Below, one piece after another: positions 11,450 through 19,337 of a DNA stretch of 64,000 nucleotides. A program made the translations under genes and the position numbers. Every line of letters starts with the position of its first letter. Within the stretch, counting starts at the first letter, position 1. The notes beneath the pieces are model-generated. The model was not told where the DNA came from, searched no databases, and saw nothing but the letters and a program-made list of their open reading frames with translations. Origin of the DNA: a bacterium (GTDB lineage: Bacteria > Hinthialibacterota > Hinthialibacteria > OLB16); NCBI GenBank assembly GCA_022072055.1, contig JAJVIK010000007.1, positions 62,001-126,000 of the forward strand, in the 5' to 3' direction.

Positions 11450-13260
11450 GGGTTCCTTCCGTGCGCCTTTACTTTCGAGGGGTCATATCGAACATGGTAG
11501 AGCCTCCCAGAGGGAAGCGGCATCCCATCCAGGGGCGCAAAGCTCTCGGTGGGGAGGGGAATATCGAGCACGCGCTCCCATTCGATCCCGCCGGGAACCA
11601 GTGGATCAAGCAAGGGGAAGGCGGCGGTCGTGAAAAGGGTACGGTCCCCCAGTTCCGGAAGAAAAGTCTCCGCGAGGATCCGCGCGCCAGCGCGCCAGTC
11701 CTCGAAATAGGCGCGTCCCTCCACGCGCAGGATCCCTGGAGGTCCACTCTTCCGCCGGCCGCGCGAGGCTCGTTGCTCCTCGGCGAACTCCTTCCAGGAT
11801 AGGTCTCGAACCCGGACCGAGTCGGTTCCCTGGAGGGAGGCTTCAATGACTCTGGGCCGGATCCCCTCGCGCTCAAGAGTGGAGGCATACCACGGGGCGG
11901 TGAAGAACCCTTCCGCGAGGACCGCCACGCTCCGAGCTCGGCGCGCGACCTCATGCTCATACGCCAGCGGGAAATAGACATAGTCGATGGGCGCGCCGAA
12001 ATGCTCCGGAATCACCAGGAGAACAGCGTTCGGGGGAAGCTGGTCGAGCGTTCGGCGAGCAAACCGCGATGGGAGCTCCGCGACCGAGCCCGTGGGGCGC
12101 GGAAACCGGACCCACTGATAGCCGGGCCAGAGGACCAGCGCGAAAACCGACAGCCACCCCAGAAGCCGCCGGCGGTCTCCAACCCATTCGAGGGCCATCC
12201 CCATTCCCCACGCGAGCGCCAAGGCCGCCGGGAGACAAGGAAAGATATGAAAGGCGCGCGAGTCTCCGACATGGTATTGCGCGAAGAAGACCACCACCGG
12301 AAGCCAGGCGAGAAGTCCCGCCAGGGCGGAAAGCGGGTTCCACCGAAGCGCCGCCAGAAACCCGACCGGCGCGAACGCGAGCAGTGGGCCCCACTCGCGC
12401 CAGAGGCTCCGCGCGAGTTCCAGAACACGCTCCCCGGAGGCCATGAGGGGATGGGGGCCTTGGCCGGATTCGTGGCTGACCGACCGGTTGATCCGGATAA
12501 GGGTCTGGTCCGTGCGAAATTGGGTGGCTGAAAAGACCTTCCAGAGGTTTTCGAGCGTGGAGGGGTTCTCCCAGTTCAACGGAGGATTCCCATGCGCGCG
12601 CGAATAGAGCAGCGTGTATGGAAGGACTACCGCGAAAAGGAAGACCGCGACCGCCGTGAACAACGCGCGAGACCGGGAGGGGAGTCGCCGAACCCCGGAC
12701 AGCAACCACAACGCCAGGCCAGGCAGCATCAGGGACAGGATGCGATGGTGGCCCACCGCGAGCCCGGCAAGCAGTCCGATGGAGCACAGACCTTTTGCGG
12801 AGGGTTGCGCGAGAAACACGGCGGATGCCATCAGTGTCGCCCCGAACAGGCCCAGGGAGAGGGTGTAGACCTCCGCGATCAGGGAGGGTTCCCAGACCCA
12901 TCCGGAAAGCGCGAAGGAAACAATCCCGATCCTCCACCCGATGCTCCGCCAGAAGTCCTGTGACCGAGAGGGGTCAAGACGGAGGAGGAAACCAATCCCG
13001 ATAAGCGCGGACACGGCCGAGAAGAAATGTCCCCTCCACGCGATCGAGCCGAGAGGGATTCGGAGGAAGATCTCCGAGAGGGCGAGATAGAGGGGATAAC
13101 CGGTCGGATGGGGGACCCCCTCGCGCCATGCCGCGGTCAGCAGCTCCGGCTCATCTCCCCACCAGAGCAGCGGATAGATGCTTGCGCAATAGACAAGCGC
13201 AAGGGCGGAGAGGATCAGGGTGTCCACATGTCGGAACGCATGGTTGGGGTCCCGATCCAT
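11446..13260 (-). CDS. DUF2723-type multi-pass membrane protein, possible glycosyltransferase
   Basis: This 604-residue protein has about ten or more predicted membrane helices in its first 400 residues and a soluble C-terminal domain. The N-terminus shows the pattern WWGDEPELLTAAW, then HPTGYPLYLALSEIF. That matches DUF2723/TMEM260-like proteins, related to GT-C protein O-mannosyltransferases, which use polyprenyl-linked sugars at the membrane. The acidic pair in the first loop (DEPE) is in the position expected of the GT-C catalytic acid. The substrate is unknown. It starts 9 nt downstream of glyS and is coupled to the next gene. Confidence 0.75.
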   Translation of the reverse strand: MDRDPNHAFRHVDTLILSALALVYCASIYPLLWWGDEPELLTAAWREGVPHPTGYPLYLALSEIFLRIPLGSIAWRGHFFSAVSALIGIGFLLRLDPSRSQDFWRSIGWRIGIVSFALSGWVWEPSLIAEVYTLSLGLFGATLMASAVFLAQPSAKGLCSIGLLAGLAVGHHRILSLMLPGLALWLLSGVRRLPSRSRALFTAVAVFLFAVVLPYTLLYSRAHGNPPLNWENPSTLENLWKVFSATQFRTDQTLIRINRSVSHESGQGPHPLMASGERVLELARSLWREWGPLLAFAPVGFLAALRWNPLSALAGLLAWLPVVVFFAQYHVGDSRAFHIFPCLPAALALAWGMGMALEWVGDRRRLLGWLSVFALVLWPGYQWVRFPRPTGSVAELPSRFARRTLDQLPPNAVLLVIPEHFGAPIDYVYFPLAYEHEVARRARSVAVLAEGFFTAPWYASTLEREGIRPRVIEASLQGTDSVRVRDLSWKEFAEEQRASRGRRKSGPPGILRVEGRAYFEDWRAGARILAETFLPELGDRTLFTTAAFPLLDPLVPGGIEWERVLDIPLPTESFAPLDGMPLPSGRLYHVRYDPSKVKAHGRNP

Positions 13261-13269
13261 GAGCCGCCT

Positions 13270-14766
13270 TTACCACTCCTTAACCTTCTTTCGCAGGACC
13301 TCGGAAACTCGGTCGAGGGCGACTCGATCCTGCTGCATCGTGTCGCGGTGGCGGATGGTCACCGCCTGGTCGTTCAGCGAGTCGAAATCGAAGGTGATGC
13401 AGAACGGAGTCCCAACCTCATCCTGACGGCGATAGCGCTTGCCGATGCTGCCGGTGACATCGAAATCGGTGCGAAACCCATCGGCGCGGAGTTCGGCCTC
13501 CAGACGTTTCGAAGGTTCGATCAGCTCGTTCTTTTTTGATAGCGGGAAGACCCCCACGGAGGTCGGGGCGATGTTGGGGTGAAAGCGCAGCACGGTGCGG
13601 GTTTCGCGTTTGTGCCCCTCGCCCTCCTCCTCGACCTCGGCATAGGCCGCGCAGAGCGCCATGAGCACCGAGCGGTCCACCCCGGCGGAGGTTTCGATCA
13701 CTTTGGGCACAAAGCTCACGTTGGTTTCCGGATCCCGGTAGCTCATGTCCTTGCCGGAATGTTTGGCGTGCTGCGACAGATCGAAATCGCCGCGATTGTG
13801 GACCCCCTCGATCTCCTGCCAGCCCATCGGGAAGAGGAAAGTCACATCCGCCGCCGCTTTGGCGTAATGGGCGAGCTTGTCGGGCGGATGCGGGAGCCAG
13901 CGCAGGCTTTCCTTGGGGATCCCGAGCACCTCGGTGTAGTAGTTGAAGCGCACCTCGCGCCAATGTTCGTACCACTTGTCATCCTCATCGCGCGGGATGA
14001 AGTACTGCATCTCCATCTGCTCGAATTCGCGCGAACGGAAAATGAACGCCTTGGTCACAATCTCGTTGCGGAAGGCTTTCCCGATCTGCGCGATGCCGAA
14101 GGGGACGCGCATGCGGGTGGTCTGCTGGACATTGCGGAAGTTGACAAAGATGGCCTGGGCGGTTTCCGGACGGAGGTAGACCACGCTCGCGGTTTCCTCC
14201 ACCGCGCCGACATGGGTTTTGAACATCAGGTTGAACTGGCGCGGCTTGGTGAGGGTTCCCGGCTCGCTCGCGTCGGGACCCAGGACCCGCGCGTATTCGT
14301 GTTCGGGAATCTCCGGAAGGGGGAACACCGAGTAATCCTCGACCGAGGTCCCTTTGGCCTGCTTCTTGATCTTGGCCAGGGCCGGGTCAGGGTTGTCTTC
14401 CATGAAGGCAAACAGGGGGAGGTCGGTTCGGCTGGGGTGGCGGTAGACCAGGAGTTGGTCGAAGCGGTAGCGGTTTTTTGATTCCTTGCAGTCCACAAGC
14501 GGATCATGAAACCCGGAGACATGTCCGCTGGCGACCCAGACCTCCGGGTGCATGAGGATCGAGCCATCCATCCCGACCACATCCTCCCGGGCGCGGACCA
14601 TGAAGTCCCACCAGCAGGTCTTGATGTTCTGCTTGAGTTCGACTCCCAGGGGACCGTAGTCCCAGCAGGCCCCCAGTCCGCCGTAGATCTCGCTCGACTG
14701 AAAGATGAACCCGCGCCGCTTGCACAGGGAGACAATCTGGTCCAGGGTGACTTTCGTGGCTTCCAT
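13270..14766 (-). CDS. glyS: Glycyl-tRNA synthetase, single-chain (alpha2) type
   Basis: This 498-residue class II aminoacyl-tRNA synthetase charges tRNA-Gly with glycine. The N-terminus (LDQIVSLCKRRGFIFQSSEIYGG) and 'WDYGPLGVELKQN' are hallmarks of the single-chain GlyRS, not the bacterial alpha2beta2 form. The class II motifs are visible: RPETAQ in motif 1/2, 'GKAFRNEI' as motif 2, and 'SAGVDRSVLMAL' as motif 3. The C-terminus has the anticodon-binding alpha/beta domain (IAPTSVGVFPL). ATG 14766 has AAGGACGG at a suitable spacing, and a longer in-frame extension upstream lacks family similarity. It heads the glyS-DUF2723-DUF62 transcript. Confidence 0.94.
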   Translation of the reverse strand: MEATKVTLDQIVSLCKRRGFIFQSSEIYGGLGACWDYGPLGVELKQNIKTCWWDFMVRAREDVVGMDGSILMHPEVWVASGHVSGFHDPLVDCKESKNRYRFDQLLVYRHPSRTDLPLFAFMEDNPDPALAKIKKQAKGTSVEDYSVFPLPEIPEHEYARVLGPDASEPGTLTKPRQFNLMFKTHVGAVEETASVVYLRPETAQAIFVNFRNVQQTTRMRVPFGIAQIGKAFRNEIVTKAFIFRSREFEQMEMQYFIPRDEDDKWYEHWREVRFNYYTEVLGIPKESLRWLPHPPDKLAHYAKAAADVTFLFPMGWQEIEGVHNRGDFDLSQHAKHSGKDMSYRDPETNVSFVPKVIETSAGVDRSVLMALCAAYAEVEEEGEGHKRETRTVLRFHPNIAPTSVGVFPLSKKNELIEPSKRLEAELRADGFRTDFDVTGSIGKRYRRQDEVGTPFCITFDFDSLNDQAVTIRHRDTMQQDRVALDRVSEVLRKKVKEW

Positions 14767-14892
14767 CAACAAACCGTCCTTCACTAAGAGGCTGAAACAG
14801 GAAGGGAACTCTAGCAGGATGGGCCGCGCGGGGGTACGGGAGTGGAGCCGGCGGCCCCGCACTTCTTGATCTTCCCCGATGACAATCCGTTA

Positions 14893-15092
14893 CTACCCCT
14901 CGACGACAATTGCATCGCCCACCCTGATCGTTCCATTGGTCGGCACATTGGCCCTGAGCCCTCCGCGATTCTTGAGCGCGGCCAGGATCTTCTTCCCGGT
15001 GAGTTCCTCAAGGCGCGCGCTTCCGCCACCGAGATGGGGAGGAGCGAGGATCGCTCGGAGATGAAGATGCCGATGACGCTGCCGGGGGTCAT
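14893..15092 (-). pseudogene. Frameshifted MOSC-domain-like remnant
   Basis: The gap of about 485 nt between glyS and the cNMP-binding gene holds no intact gene. On the minus strand an ATG at 15092 opens MTPGSVIGIFISER in one frame. A second frame continues to a stop at 14893 with EELTGKKILAALKNRGGL, then RANVPTNGTIRVGDAIVVEG (two adjacent pieces of one stretch). The last segment has the 'LrA.V..gGtIrVGD.I' closing pattern of MOSC-type domains, and 'VIGIFIS' resembles their opening strand. Both parts together are about 65 residues, shorter than a full MOSC domain of about 130. I read this as a decayed gene with at least one frameshift near 15040. A sequencing error in a short real gene is possible. 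Confidence 0.4.
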
Positions 15093-15251
15093 GGGGATGT
15101 GGTTTACTCTATCCGCCGAACGAGTTTGTCTCAAGCCCGCTTTCATGCCCAACTAGACCACCCCGAATTCCTCCGGCACCCGGGTGTATCCTGCCCATCC
15201 GGGAGTCGGCAAGTCGCAGGCTCAGGAACAGCCCGGAAGGAGGGAGCGCGC

Positions 15252-15728
15252 ATGGAAACCGCGATGGAGGCCCTGAAACAACTTCCCCTGCTCGCTTTCC
15301 CGCCCGGCGCCACCATCCTTGAGCAGGGGGGCGGAGAAGGCCGAGTCTATTTCCTCGCGGAAGGCACCGTGGAGGTCCTCAAGGACCATGTCCCCATCGC
15401 CGAAGTCTCCGATCCGGGGGCGGTGTTTGGGGAGATGGCGGTCCTGCTCAAGATCCCGCACACGGCCACGGTCCGCGCGGTGTCCGAATCCCGGCTGCAT
15501 GTGATCGAGGAGCCGGAGGAATTCCTCAAACGCTTTCCCGAAACAGCCCTTTATGTGGCGCGGATCCTGGCGAAGCGCTTGGATTCGTTGAATCGTTATC
15601 TGGTGGATGTGAAGTCGCAGTTCAAGGAATACGATGATCATATTCATCTCGTGGATGAGGTGCTCGAATCGATGATGGCTCGTCATCCACGCGAGATCAC
15701 GCGCCGTGACCCTGGGGAGTACGATTAG
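15252..15728 (+). CDS. Stand-alone cyclic-nucleotide-binding (CRP-like) domain protein
   Basis: This 158-residue protein contains one cNMP-binding beta-roll. Visible are 'FPPGATILEQGGGEGRVYFLAEGTVEV', split by short loops, then 'GAVFGEMAVLLKIPHTATVRA', the phosphate-binding-cassette region, and a helix 'LYVARILAKRL'. The GEMA and 'R.A' residues that hold the nucleotide are retained. There is no helix-turn-helix, so it is not a DNA-binding CRP; the remaining 40 residues form a helical tail. Such single-domain proteins usually act as sensory subunits. ATG 15252 has GGAAGGAGG upstream. Its stop overlaps the convergent phosphoesterase gene by 4 nt. Confidence 0.82.
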   Translation: METAMEALKQLPLLAFPPGATILEQGGGEGRVYFLAEGTVEVLKDHVPIAEVSDPGAVFGEMAVLLKIPHTATVRAVSESRLHVIEEPEEFLKRFPETALYVARILAKRLDSLNRYLVDVKSQFKEYDDHIHLVDEVLESMMARHPREITRRDPGEYD

Positions 15729-16468
15729 CGCGCCTTGAAGTCCAAATCCAACATCAAGTCCACGGTCTCCACCCCGGTAACCGATTCCCATTGGGCGGTC
15801 ATGCGCTCCAGATCGACCACAATGGAAGCGGGCAGCGGGGCCATTTGCCGCCCCGCGTTGAAGACCCAGGTTGAACCGACGCGATCCACCCAGCGGCCCC
15901 CTTCCGCGAACGGGGAGTTGTGGATGTGCCCGGAGAAGGCGAGATCGGGCTTGTATTTTCCAAGGCATTCCAGAAAGAACGAATCCCCTGCATCCTTGGA
16001 GCCGGTCCAACTCACCGGAGTTTCGGTCGGAGGGGCATGGTGGACCCAGAGCCAGCGTCGCCTGGGTTTGGCCTGCTCCGAATCCAGGAAAGCCACCATC
16101 TCCTGGCGGGTCACCGGACCATCCCACCAGGGACAAACCGAAATCAGGTCCCCGTTGAGGTGCAGGCTATCCCCATCGACATGGAGGTTGTCGCGCCTGG
16201 CCTTTTTGAGCCACTCGCAAATGTACTCTCCCGCCGAGTTTTTCTTGTCCCCATCGTGGTTTCCCGAACAAACAATGACCGGAACCTTCTCCCGCAGCTT
16301 GGTCAGGTACTTTTCAACCACCAGAATCTGAGTGTCCAGGTCGGCGTGACCGGCCACATCCAGGAGATCCCCCGCGATGACAATCAGATCGTGGCCATCG
16401 GTCTGAGCGACCAGCCAATCGAATTGCCTCAGGCTGTAGTGGAGGTCCGAAACAATCAGGATTCTCAT
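15725..16468 (-). CDS. Metallophosphoesterase (calcineurin-like)
   Basis: This 247-residue protein has all the metal-binding motifs of the calcineurin-like phosphoesterase fold in order: SDLHY at the start, IAGDLLD, SGNHDGD, HHAPPTE and SGHIHNSP. These residues bind a two-metal centre that hydrolyses phosphomono- or diesters. No signal peptide is present, so it should be cytoplasmic. The substrate cannot be told from sequence. It lies 116 nt downstream of the phzF-like gene and may be in the same transcript. Confidence 0.88.
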   Translation of the reverse strand: MRILIVSDLHYSLRQFDWLVAQTDGHDLIVIAGDLLDVAGHADLDTQILVVEKYLTKLREKVPVIVCSGNHDGDKKNSAGEYICEWLKKARRDNLHVDGDSLHLNGDLISVCPWWDGPVTRQEMVAFLDSEQAKPRRRWLWVHHAPPTETPVSWTGSKDAGDSFFLECLGKYKPDLAFSGHIHNSPFAEGGRWVDRVGSTWVFNAGRQMAPLPASIVVDLERMTAQWESVTGVETVDLMLDLDFKAR

Positions 16469-16584
16469 GAGGGATCCATGGGGTCCGGATGGGGGATGAG
16501 CGGATAGGCCGCCAATTTACGAAAGGGAGAGTACCAACGGGTCGGGGGCAAGTAAAACGGAAATTCAGTGGGGCGCGGGGTTTA

Positions 16585-17388
16585 TCAAGCCGGGGCAACC
16601 ACCTCCCCACGGAGGATGGTGACCGCCTGGCCGATGAGAAGGACCCTGTTTCGGACAAAGCCGACCTTGACCACTCCTCCGCGCGCCGAGGCTTGATAGG
16701 CCACGAAGCGACTCTTGTTCAAGCGCGCCTTCCAATAGGGTCCGAGGCAACAGTGCGCCGAGCCTGTCACCGGGTCCTCGGGAATACCGGCCCTCGGCCC
16801 GAAGAACCGTGAAACAAAATCAAAGCCGGGAGTGGTCGCCCGGCCGGTCACGATCACATGACCGTCCCATTTCGCGATTCGACTGATGTCCGGACTGAGC
16901 TCGCGAACCCGGGTCTCATCGGCGAGCTCGAAGAGGTAACCGATACGCCCGCGAAAGACATAAAGCGGCACGACCCCAAGGGCTTCTTTCGTGTCGGCCG
17001 GTGGGCCTACCGGGATTGGAGTATCGGCGGGGAAATTGAGTTCGATCCACTCCCCGCGTCGAGTGGCGGTCAGACGTCCGCCGCGTGTGAAGAACACCGC
17101 GCGCTCTTCCGGCGCGAGGGTTCCGGACTCCCAGAGGACATGCGCCGAGGCCAGGGTGGCGTGTCCGCAAAGGTCCACTTCGACCGTGGGGGTGAACCAT
17201 CGCAGGGAAAAGCCATCGGGGCGCTTTTCGATAAAGGCGGTCTCGGAGAGATTCAGATCGCGCGCAAGGGATTGCATCCACCGAGGATCAGCGGGGGAGG
17301 ACAGGAGGCAGACAGCCGCCGGGTTGCCCTCAAAGGGATGCGTGGCGAAGGCATCGACGTGGTGGATCGGGATGCGACGACGAGTCAC
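16585..17388 (-). CDS. PhzF-family isomerase
   Basis: This 267-residue protein belongs to the PhzF/epimerase-racemase family with its diaminopimelate-epimerase-like double fold. Visible are VDAFATHPFEGNPAAVC at the N-terminus, the ETAF motif that carries the catalytic Glu, the strongly conserved 'DLCGHATLASA', and later 'GIPEDPVTGSAHC'. Outside phenazine clusters these proteins are isomerases of unknown substrate, and there is no phenazine locus here. The start is a GTG at 17388 with no obvious Shine-Dalgarno. It follows the small zinc-ribbon gene by 27 nt. Confidence 0.88.
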   Translation of the reverse strand: MTRRRIPIHHVDAFATHPFEGNPAAVCLLSSPADPRWMQSLARDLNLSETAFIEKRPDGFSLRWFTPTVEVDLCGHATLASAHVLWESGTLAPEERAVFFTRGGRLTATRRGEWIELNFPADTPIPVGPPADTKEALGVVPLYVFRGRIGYLFELADETRVRELSPDISRIAKWDGHVIVTGRATTPGFDFVSRFFGPRAGIPEDPVTGSAHCCLGPYWKARLNKSRFVAYQASARGGVVKVGFVRNRVLLIGQAVTILRGEVVAPA

Positions 17389-17415
17389 GCGAGTTGAGAA
17401 GCAGGATTACAGGAA

Positions 17416-17649
17416 TTACCCCGCCGCGCCCGATTCGATCTTGGAAGCGCGGACCAGGAGCCCATGATGGGCTTCTTCATGGTGACACCGGTCCATCTCT
17501 CGGGCGAGCTGGCCCGAGCACTCCTCACAGATGCCGGGTTCGGATTTGATCCCCCGTAGCGGTCGCGGAATGCGAATCCTGCCCCACAGGTAATGGTGGC
17601 CACACCAACGGCATCGAATGGCGCGGCGAGAAGCGCTTAACAGCCCCAT
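17416..17649 (-). CDS. Small zinc-ribbon-like protein
   Basis: This 77-residue protein has two Cys pairs, CRWCG (about residues 13-16) and CEEC (about 41-44). They are separated by a basic proline-containing loop and followed by a His-rich helix (RCHHEEAHHG). The spacing suggests a zinc ribbon. It has a very good Shine-Dalgarno (GGAGGGAG, 8 nt before ATG 17649), which supports it being real. No family is recognised. It leads the phzF-phosphoesterase group and lies just after two hairpins that follow the exopolysaccharide operon. Confidence 0.6.
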   Translation of the reverse strand: MGLLSASRRAIRCRWCGHHYLWGRIRIPRPLRGIKSEPGICEECSGQLAREMDRCHHEEAHHGLLVRASKIESGAAG

Positions 17650-17708
17650 CGTTTCTCCCTCCAGTTGAACACTTTTCCCCTAGCCCGTTCAACCATCAGA
17701 AACGAGGT

Positions 17709-17737
17709 CCCTCCTTGGCCTTATCGGCCCCGGAGGG
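17709..17737 (-). terminator. Strong hairpin, possible terminator of the exopolysaccharide operon
   Basis: The arms CCCTCC-GGCC and GGCC-GGAGGG pair around a 5-nt loop with one 2x2 internal mismatch. The hairpin lies about 120 nt after the last gene of the minus-strand exopolysaccharide operon and about 60 nt before the next gene. The minus strand continues with a weakly U-rich stretch and has no classical U tract, so the terminator role is an inference. Confidence 0.4.
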
Positions 17738-17783
17738 GTGAAGCTTTAACTGGAACGCTTTCCCTATTCTCCCCCATCGATCA

Positions 17784-17800
17784 GCCCCCGGTGTCGGGGG
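17784..17800 (-). terminator. GC-rich hairpin after the exopolysaccharide operon
   Basis: A perfect stem (CCCCCG/CGGGGG) with a short loop lies about 55 nt downstream of the last exopolysaccharide gene. No U tract follows, so it may protect the 3' end or help Rho-type termination together with the larger hairpin at 17709-17737. Confidence 0.3.
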
Positions 17801-17855
17801 ACCCATCCGCCGGACCCGCGGACAACGACAGGCGCGTATACTACACCACCTTGAG

Positions 17856-19319
17856 CTAGGCGTCCACCTGTCTCCAAGGCAGATCCGGCTGCCACACGAC
17901 CCTCGATTCCGACCGCGCTCCGACCACCCCCTCGCGGTTCTGGCGCTCCTCCAGGTACCACCACATCAGGATTCCGGTGAGGAACCAGAAGGGTTCCATG
18001 ATCCGGACCACATAGAAGGTGATTGTCCCCACCGAATGGATCAGGATGCCGATGAAACAGGCGATGTACCCCACGGTGAAGCCCTTGACCACCCAATCCT
18101 CGGTGTTCGCACGAAGCCACACCGCGGTCTTGAAGACCTTCCAAAGGAGCCAAGAGAAAAGCGACACCCCCACCAGCCCGATCTCCACCAGAAAACGCGC
18201 GAACTGGCTGTCCAGAATGTTCCCGCGAGTCACCCCCCAGCCGAGGAAGAAGTAGTACACATCGTATGTCCAGGTGTACAGGACCTTGCGCCAGATATCG
18301 ATGCGCTCGTAGGTCGAGGAGTCCACGGTGATCGTTTCTCCCACGAACGGTATCGCCACCGGGAGCTCGACCACCTCGCCGCGCGGACTGGAGAATGTGT
18401 AGTTGACTCGATCCATCACCTGCTGAGGAAGGAGTGATTGGTGGAGCAGCGCGAAGAGCGCGATCCCAAGCCACAACCACTTCGAGCGAGTCAGAATTCC
18501 AAGCACCACCAGCATACCCGCAAGGCCGAGAAACGAGGCGCGGGAGAGGGTGAAAAGGAGCGCCGAAAACGCCAGCCCCGAGACCCCCAGCAGAACCAGG
18601 CGCATCGATGGATGCGGGCAGTAAACCGCGAGCGGCAACCCGAGGGCGATGAGGGTGATGAGGTACCCGCCGAAGGTGTTCGGTTCGGGTCGCCCGCCCT
18701 CGAAGGGGGCGGTGATTCGGTAAACCTCCCCGACTTGGGTGAGGCCATAGACGCTGACCACCACGCCCACCGCCAGAAACAAGCCGAGAAAGAACAGAAT
18801 CTGCTTGTCGTCCTCAATGAAATGGACCGCGAAGAAGAAGATCAGGAAGAACTGGATCAGCTTGGCGACATAGAAGATCGCGAGGGTCGGATCGATCCAC
18901 CCCAGGGCGATGCCGCCCATGGTTGAGACCAGGACCGAGAGCGAGAAGAGCAGGATCGGCATGTTGAGCGGAGTGCTCTTCCAGGGCGCGCCCATGAGGA
19001 CCCTGCGCACGACCCACGCCATCGCCAGGGAGAGGATCAGGAGGTCCTCGGCGCGGATGGTGATGGCGCGTCTTCCGGCCTGTCCCACCTCGGTCTCCGG
19101 CGAGAAAAGCATCCCCACGATCAAAATGCCAAGGCCGAGGTCGATTCGAACCAGGCTCACCAGGAACACAATCACCGCGAACGAAACCAGGACCGCGAGG
19201 TTTTTTTCCCATTCCCCGAAGAGGTAGAACATCATCCCCATCAAGGAGAGAACAATCAGCACATTCCCCAGGGCGTGGAACTCGAAGCGAAGGATGGAAA
19301 GCGTGGTTTTAACGCCCAT
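17856..19319 (-). CDS. O-antigen ligase/polymerase-like (Wzy) membrane protein
   Basis: This 487-residue protein has about twelve predicted membrane helices. It carries the superfamily signature RPEPNTFGGYL before the periplasmic loop and 'LFTLSRASFLGL' after it. Its place at the end of an ATPase-TPR-Wza-Wzc operon makes polymerisation of the exported polysaccharide the likely role. It starts 18 nt after the Wzc-like gene. Glycosyltransferases and a flippase are not in this window, so the locus is incomplete here or split. Confidence 0.82.
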   Translation of the reverse strand: MGVKTTLSILRFEFHALGNVLIVLSLMGMMFYLFGEWEKNLAVLVSFAVIVFLVSLVRIDLGLGILIVGMLFSPETEVGQAGRRAITIRAEDLLILSLAMAWVVRRVLMGAPWKSTPLNMPILLFSLSVLVSTMGGIALGWIDPTLAIFYVAKLIQFFLIFFFAVHFIEDDKQILFFLGLFLAVGVVVSVYGLTQVGEVYRITAPFEGGRPEPNTFGGYLITLIALGLPLAVYCPHPSMRLVLLGVSGLAFSALLFTLSRASFLGLAGMLVVLGILTRSKWLWLGIALFALLHQSLLPQQVMDRVNYTFSSPRGEVVELPVAIPFVGETITVDSSTYERIDIWRKVLYTWTYDVYYFFLGWGVTRGNILDSQFARFLVEIGLVGVSLFSWLLWKVFKTAVWLRANTEDWVVKGFTVGYIACFIGILIHSVGTITFYVVRIMEPFWFLTGILMWWYLEERQNREGVVGARSESRVVWQPDLPWRQVDA

Positions 19320-19337
19320 GGGACATTCTCAGCCGGT

